Shown in pieces: positions 59,056-64,000 of a DNA stretch of 64,000 bases. Position 1 is the first letter of the stretch. Each line of letters opens with the position of its first letter. This DNA comes from Torymus aiolomorphi (lineage: Eukaryota; Arthropoda; Insecta; Hymenoptera; Torymidae): contig CM070877.1 in the NCBI GenBank assembly GCA_036365515.1, positions 89,165,522 to 89,229,521 on the forward strand, written 5' to 3'. The translations under genes were made by a program, and so were the position numbers. Below the pieces are notes generated by a model, which worked only from the letters and a program-made list of their open reading frames with translations, made no database searches and was not told the DNA's origin.

Positions 59056-60300
59056 GTTATTTTCTTTACAATGGACATTCAATTTCATAATAGTTATGGT
59101 AGCTGACCACCATTTAAATTATTAGGCAATAATTTTGCCTGACTTTATAAAAAAAAATCAGTGCCATATTTTTCGTAAAGATCCCGTCAAGCACACCTAT
59201 ATTAATGGCTGAGCGGAACAAGGTCGTATCTCACCGCGCAGATGAAGAACGTCGTATCTCAGTGCACGGACAATGAACGTCGTATCTCACCGCGCGGACG
59301 AAGAATGACGTATCTCACTGCTCGGATGAAGAACGTCGTATCTTACCGTGCCGATGAAGAACATCGTATCTCACCGTGCGGACGAAGAACGTCCTATTTC
59401 GGCGCACTTATGGCCAGTACACGGCCAGTATACAGCGAGATACGACGTTCTTCGTCCGCGTGCCGAGATACGACCTTGTTCCGCTCAGCCGTCGATATGC
59501 TGTTAGGACGTTTCCAATGTTTGGTCTTTCGCAACTGAAAATACAAAAGAGATATCCAATTCCATAATATTTATCGCAATTAACAATAATTTTAATTATT
59601 AGACAAATAATTTTAGCTAAATTTATACGGAAATATCCGCGCCACACATTTCGTAAAGATCCCGTATGGCCCGCATTCCGTATTTCATCCGAAAATGGTT
59701 CTTATCGTCAGGCTTTCTTAAGTGAAAGTCGAAATGGGACATTTCATTTCATGAAAGTTATGAATAATGAATAAATCAGAATTAATAAATAATGTCGGCT
59801 TTTATGAAAAAATTAGTGTCGGTATTTATTTTCTACTAGTCTACGAGTAAAGGGAAAAACAATTTATATGCCAAAGGTAAGAAATGGAGGATGTAACGTT
59901 AAATAAACAGAGTTCAGTATGCCAGCTAAATGATGCCAGAGCCTACAGCGGCGATGCTCCTCGCCCGAGCCAAGAGGCGCGCCGCCACTGTAGGTTCACG
60001 GAACATGAGCACGCGTGCAATTCAGAATTGAAAACTCTATTTTATTTTGTAAGCACACAGGACGAAAAGTGGCCATCATTGAATTTTACAAACGATGCTG
60101 CATTATTTCTTTCGAAAAAGGCGGTAAGGTAAATTCCTACGTTGGTTTTATGGCAAGTCAATAAATAATATCGGCTTTTATAATAAATCGGAACCGGCCC
60201 TTATTTTCTACTAGTCAAATTTAGAAAACGAACGATATAACGTTAAATAAACCGAGTTCACGCGCGAGCCAAGAGGGGCGCCGCACAGTGGGCCCAAACT
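59056..60300. repeat. Diverged direct repeats flanking a foldback element
   Basis: A block at 59060-59195 recurs at 59520-59680 (AATTTCATAAT, AAATTATTAG, TTTCGTAAAGATCCCGT). A second block at 59770-60000 recurs at 60145-60295 (TCGGCTTTTAT, TATTTTCTACTAGTC, GTAACGTTAAATAAAC, GCGAGCCAAGAGG). The foldback at 59207-59490 lies between the first pair. Confidence 0.55.
59207..59490. mobile_element. Foldback element with 28-bp units
   Basis: 284 bp with ends GGCTGAGCGGAACAAGGTCG and its complement. Inside, about seven units of CGTATCTCACCGCGCGGACG + AAGAA type stand in one orientation. A centre with two ACGGCCAGTA-type copies (59411-59433) follows, then one to two units in the inverse orientation. 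The best preserved of three copies in this window. No coding region. Confidence 0.8.
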
Positions 60301-60524
60301 GCATTTTTTTCAAAATAAAATATCACAGCGTAGAATCAACCGATTTTTAATTTTTTTTTTTAAATGTAGGTAATGAGTTATAGTTTTAGGGAAAACTATA
60401 GATAATTGCGGCATAAAATTTTTTAACCGGCAAATTTCATAAATACACGGTTTTTCCAGATAAAGGAAAAACTGAGGTATTGATGATACTGACAAAATCT
60501 TCGATAAACAGTATAACATTACGT

Positions 60525-60615
60525 ATACACGCACGCAAGCACGCACGCACGCATGCACGCACGCACGCACGCACACGCGCACACACACGAGCACACACAC
60601 ACACACACACACATC
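60525..60615. repeat. ACGC/AC microsatellite
   Basis: A run of CACGCACGCACG followed by a pure CA run. Confidence 0.9.
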
Positions 60616-60789
60616 GATATGGAAATTTCCTAAAAATAGTTTATTTCGATTCCAAATTTGCAAAGCGACATTCCTAGCATGTTTTCAAAACATTTTTTTT
60701 ATCATCACAAAGTTTTCTCTAGGAAAAAGCAATAAGTATTCGTGATATTGAAAAATCTTACTTTTTCGATAAAGGGTATAAAGTTATTT

Positions 60790-60872
60790 CTATGCACGTG
60801 CATACACACACACAAGTACACTCATACACGCACGCACATATCCACACACACACACACCCACACACACACATG
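60790..60872. repeat. Interrupted CA microsatellite
   Basis: CA-rich with interspersed TACA and CGCA units. The following 60880-61320 shows no feature I can support. Confidence 0.85.
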
Positions 60873-61409
60873 TCATACTGATCTTTCATGATCTACTCGA
60901 CCGATTTTAACCGGATAAGGCTCATTCTTTTAGTTTTTGCTTACACAATTGAGGACTTCAAATTTTCTCGGACTTCATCGTAATTAATTCCAAAAGTGCG
61001 AAGTGTCTGCAAAAGTGCAATAAACGCGATTTTTACAAAAAATCGCCAAGTTTAACGTCACGTATCTCCATGAATTTTTGATCGATTTTACGTTATCAAG
61101 ATGTATAATTTCGTCTTTCCAAGACGAAAAATTTGGTTTATGCGTTCGCTCGAAAAGCTCTTAAATGACAAAAAAATCAATTTTAAAGCTTCAAAAAAGA
61201 TGGAAAATTGGCTTCTTGACAAGCATTTGAAAATTGGTAAAATACAGCAAAAAAACATTTTTCAAATTTTGAATAGCAATATCTCAGTTTCTATGGAAAT
61301 TATAGAGGGCTAAAATTTGACTAAGAATATTTTCGTCGGGTATGTGCGGGTTGTATGAGTGTGTCTATGCGTGTGTGTGCGCGTGCGTGTAATAACTTTT
61401 TCGCCATAC

Positions 61410-61646
61410 TGTTGGAAGTATACGCGCTTCTCGCGTGTGTGTATGCGAGTATCTGTATGTGTGAGTGGAGGAAGCTCCCTCCCCTCCGCACTGCGTGTGG
61501 CTGTCTCCGCGAGCACTACTTCTCCCTGAGCGCTGGATCCGAGCGGACGTGTGTGCGAGAGGGAAAGCTTTTCAATAAACTAAATGTAAAACTTAAACTG
61601 TGTGTGACTCTGGATTATTCACCTCATCCTCCCCAACCATCCAACA
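61410..61646 (+). repeat. Copia-type LTR
   Basis: Begins TGTTGGA and ends TCCAACA (7-bp inverted ends), contains AATAAA at 61574-61579 and ends directly before a primer site. Short length fits Copia LTRs. Confidence 0.75.
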
Positions 61647-61662
61647 GGTTATGGACCCAGAG
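61647..61662 (+). promoter_or_regulatory. Primer-binding site, Copia type (tRNA-iMet)
   Basis: GGTTATGGACCCAGAG differs by one base from the GGTTATGGGCCCAG site of Drosophila copia, which pairs with an internal fragment of initiator tRNA-Met. It follows the LTR without a gap. Confidence 0.7.
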
Positions 61663-62360
61663 CGCTCAGCTGCGTCGAGCCAGGAGGCCCAGGAGGCGGA
61701 AAAATCGAAAGGTATCAGAGTGATAATAACCGGGTCGCGAGGAAAGGTCCTTTGTCTGCGTGAGACAAATAATGACTAGTTGTGCCGTGCGTGAAATTTC
61801 GCGTTCGGGAGAAGAAAACTGTCGGAGTTTTAAAGAATTAGAATCGTGTAAAATGTAGCGAAAGCATATGCGAAAAGTGTTGAAAGTATAAATAAAAATA
61901 TCGGACGCGAGAAAAAGCAAATTCAGTGTTTTATTTTACAATCCGTGTGAGTCGGAATTTTGTTTTACTAGAGGAGTTTGTATATAGAAAAGTGTTAAGA
62001 AAAATAAAACTGCGCAAAGGTCGGAAGTTATAGTTAAAAGCATAAAAACAAAAGTGTAGAGTAAGAGTAATTTGGAAGGTAAAATTGAATTTATAAACTG
62101 CCTAAAGTTCGTGGAATCTCAAATCACGGTATATTGTTTGTGTCGGCCGAGCGTGTTCGTACAAGAGTTTTCAGTTGTTTATATCGGTGACGGAAAGTGG
62201 ACGCACTTCTCGGAACCAGCGTGTGCTGAGCGATGAGTACTCGCCGGCATGTCAACACAGGCACGATCGCGAAGGGAGAGAGCATGCGCGGCTGTGTCTG
62301 ATCAACATGGCCGCGCGCCGGTTTTCCGCGCGAACATCGGAGGGAGCGAGAGATAGAAAT

Positions 62361-62510
62361 GGCAGGCGTACGCGAGTGTAAAGCGGCCGTAAGTCAAAGC
62401 GTCAGGCGCGCGCAAGTGTAAAGTGGCCGCGAGCCAAAGCGGTAGGCGCGCGCGAGCGTATAGCGGCCGAGAGAGACGAAAACGCTAGGCGCGCGCGAGC
62501 GTTATCAGCC
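62361..62510. repeat. 41-bp GC-rich tandem repeat
   Basis: Three to four units of the type GGCGCGCGCGAGCGTAAAG then CGGCCG-GAG-CAAAGCG. The open frames through it on the minus strand are by-products. Confidence 0.75.
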
Positions 62511-62768
62511 GATGATGCGAAAGGCGTCGCGCGCGCACACATACATACACATATGCTTCGCGCTGATGCAGACATTGCGAGCATGGAAATGTGGAAGCGT
62601 GCCTTATGCGAAGGAAAAGGAAGATAGCGAACGGCGCGAACGGAATATATATACATATCGAACAGAATATATATACATATATAAACATGCATGCATTGTA
62701 AAACTCAAACCGAAAACTGACTGCGCAGTCTAAATAAATAAATTAAAACTAAACACGCACACAATTAA

Positions 62769-64000
62769 ATGTTCTCAAACAATTTACCGATAATAATACA
62801 TATATGCATATATGACGAAATTGATTTGATCTATTCCATAATAGATGACACTGCCTTGCTGTTATTTCTGAGGACCCAGGAGATTATTTATGAGTTTCCA
62901 ACAAAACACGCGGACGAGCGTATGTGGGTGGAATTGACAGAGAAAGAGATAATTTTTATAGCTGGAAAAGGAGTGTCATATAAACTTGGTACAACTAATT
63001 TATATTCAATATGGCTTGTGTTAAGCAAATTGAATAACAATTATAATCTAACTGTTTTACAGCAAAGCATTTTATAACAGAAGAGGAAGAAAGGTTGCTG
63101 AAGAAAGCAATAGGAGAAAGAACAGAAAAGCTGTATTTGCCTTATTGCAAAATTAACGAGTTAGAATGTGCCAAAATAAAAGAGAAAGAGCGTGATGAAG
63201 AAATAGTGAAAGAGCGTGATGAAGATAAAGAGAAAGAGCGCAATGAAGTAAAAGCGAAAGAAAGTGAAGAGGAAAACGAGAAAGAGCGTAATGAAGAAAA
63301 TGCGAAAGAGCATAATGAACTTGGCAGTTCACACGCCAGTAAGGGACTCCGAGAATGCTTTGTGTCCAAGCAACTCACGGAGCACATTGCTGCTTATTGC
63401 CCTCAAAGACTGGCAGAGGCGATAGCGAAAACAGCGGCAGTAGAGAAAGAAACAAAATCGGAAGACATTGTAAAACTAGCGGCAGACAACATTTCGGCAA
63501 GCGAACGTCAAAATGAGAAAATAATTACAACATTAGCAGGTAAACCTAAAATTAAAAATATACAAACAATAACCTCTACGAACAAAGTTTTCATAAACAG
63601 ATATGTAAATATAATTGAATCTAAATTCTTTGACTCTATTTTGACAGAAATCCAACGCCAGCTGTCGGAAATGGATAAGCGGATGAAGCGTATGGAATTG
63701 AACCAACGGAAACTGGCTGACAAGGTTGAAGCAAATCACAACGTGGTATTCGAATACGTGGATAAGGAGCTAAACACGATGTGGAATGAACTGAATGACC
63801 AGGTGAGAGAGAATATCTCTAACGATAATGAAAGGGAAACATTCAATAAACAAACATGTTTTAGTTCCACACAAATGCCTTCTGATAATGTTAATAAAAC
63901 GGAAGTGATTCAGTTAGTTAAAGACGAATTGGGAAAGATAAATAAAGTAAACTATTCAAATAACGAAAGTTTTATTAATGTATCGAGAGAATTAACAGAA
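62769..64000 (+). CDS. Unrecognised gene with two candidate introns (partial)
   Basis: ATG at 62769 starts an exon to 62988. GT at 62989 and TTTTACAG ending at 63062 define a 74-nt intron whose removal joins the frame to the open frame 63063-63539. A second intron fits GTAAAC at 63540 and TTTTGACAG ending at 63647 (108 nt, in phase), leading to an open frame up to the window end. The protein would be more than 340 residues. An N-terminal hydrophobic-mixed region (about 73 residues) is followed by an E/K-rich repeat (KERDEE/KERNE types, residues about 105-150), a middle region with SKQLTEHIAAYCPQRLAEAI, and a coiled-coil-like IQRQLSEMDKRMKRMELNQR. No known domain recognised. The frame is intact, unlike nearly everything else here. 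It could be a host gene or an element ORF. Confidence 0.55.

Larger units (their letters stand above)
61410..64000 (+). mobile_element. Copia-type LTR retrotransposon, 5' part
   Basis: A 237-bp LTR and an adjacent Copia-type primer site open an element that runs beyond the right edge of the window. The following leader (61663-62760) is non-coding and contains GC-rich tandem repeats. The first gene-like reading frame (62769 onwards) is not a recognisable Copia gag. So either this is a non-autonomous element carrying unrelated sequence, or the LTR is a fragment next to a host gene. The 3' LTR is not in the window. Confidence 0.5.

Noticed and set aside
61355..61723. Open frame through the Copia LTR into the leader
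   Set aside because: It crosses the LTR/primer-site border and has no gag motif; the LTR structure explains the sequence better.

Overview
This is a eukaryotic, AT-rich window made almost entirely of transposable elements and their debris. It has no rRNA, no operon-like gene order and no CRISPR array. The mix of Penelope, Helitron, BEL/Pao, Gypsy, Copia, two non-LTR retrotransposons and many hairpin MITEs, plus a broken copy of a eukaryotic RNA polymerase III second-largest subunit, points to an arthropod. An insect, perhaps an ant or other hymenopteran, is my guess; nothing in the sequence proves the species.

Layout, left to right. 1-2.2 kb: no recognisable gene. 2.2-8.5 kb: a terminal-inverted-repeat (TIR) element filled with CAGTTATT-type satellite, split by a 5.6-kb non-LTR retrotransposon with a 12-bp target duplication. 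8.6-13.8 kb: a decayed Helitron interrupted by a Penelope-like element. 14.0-14.8 kb: a small foldback repeat array and a tRNA-like sequence. 14.84-23.15 kb: a giant imperfect palindrome centred near 17.69 kb, with a TTAA MITE in the left arm and three insertions in the right arm (a TA-flanked transposon, a TTAA MITE and a solo LTR). The intact opposite arm serves as the empty site for the right-arm insertions. 23.39-29.42 kb: a minus-strand BEL/Pao element with 1.6-kb LTRs, peppered throughout with the pentamer TGAGT. 29.4-34.6 kb: repeat arrays, palindromic MITEs, a second satellite element, a SINE-like sequence and a hammerhead-like remnant. 34.6-39.0 kb: a second non-LTR retrotransposon carrying a TTAA MITE. 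39.4-40.3 kb: a duplicated unit carrying a MITE. 40.87-48.99 kb: a minus-strand Gypsy element without integrase and hit by three MITEs. 49-51.8 kb: a hairpin MITE and a tandem array. 51.8-54.9 kb: a CA microsatellite, then a nearly full-length transposase-like pseudogene of a family I cannot name, then tandem terminal-type repeats. 55.7-56.1 kb: the Pol III subunit fragment. 56.3-61.3 kb: MITE, satellite and direct repeats. 61.41-64.0 kb: a Copia-type LTR with its primer site, followed by a real-looking gene with two candidate introns that runs off the window.

No element here looks autonomous. The proteins are recognised from motifs read by eye, and most are broken by stops or frameshifts. 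The most useful signals are structural: nested insertions with precise empty sites, a shared transposase family in two places (19.5-21.1 and 52.1-54.0 kb), the TGAGT-studded LTR element, and several dispersed foldback and satellite families present as two to four copies within one window.
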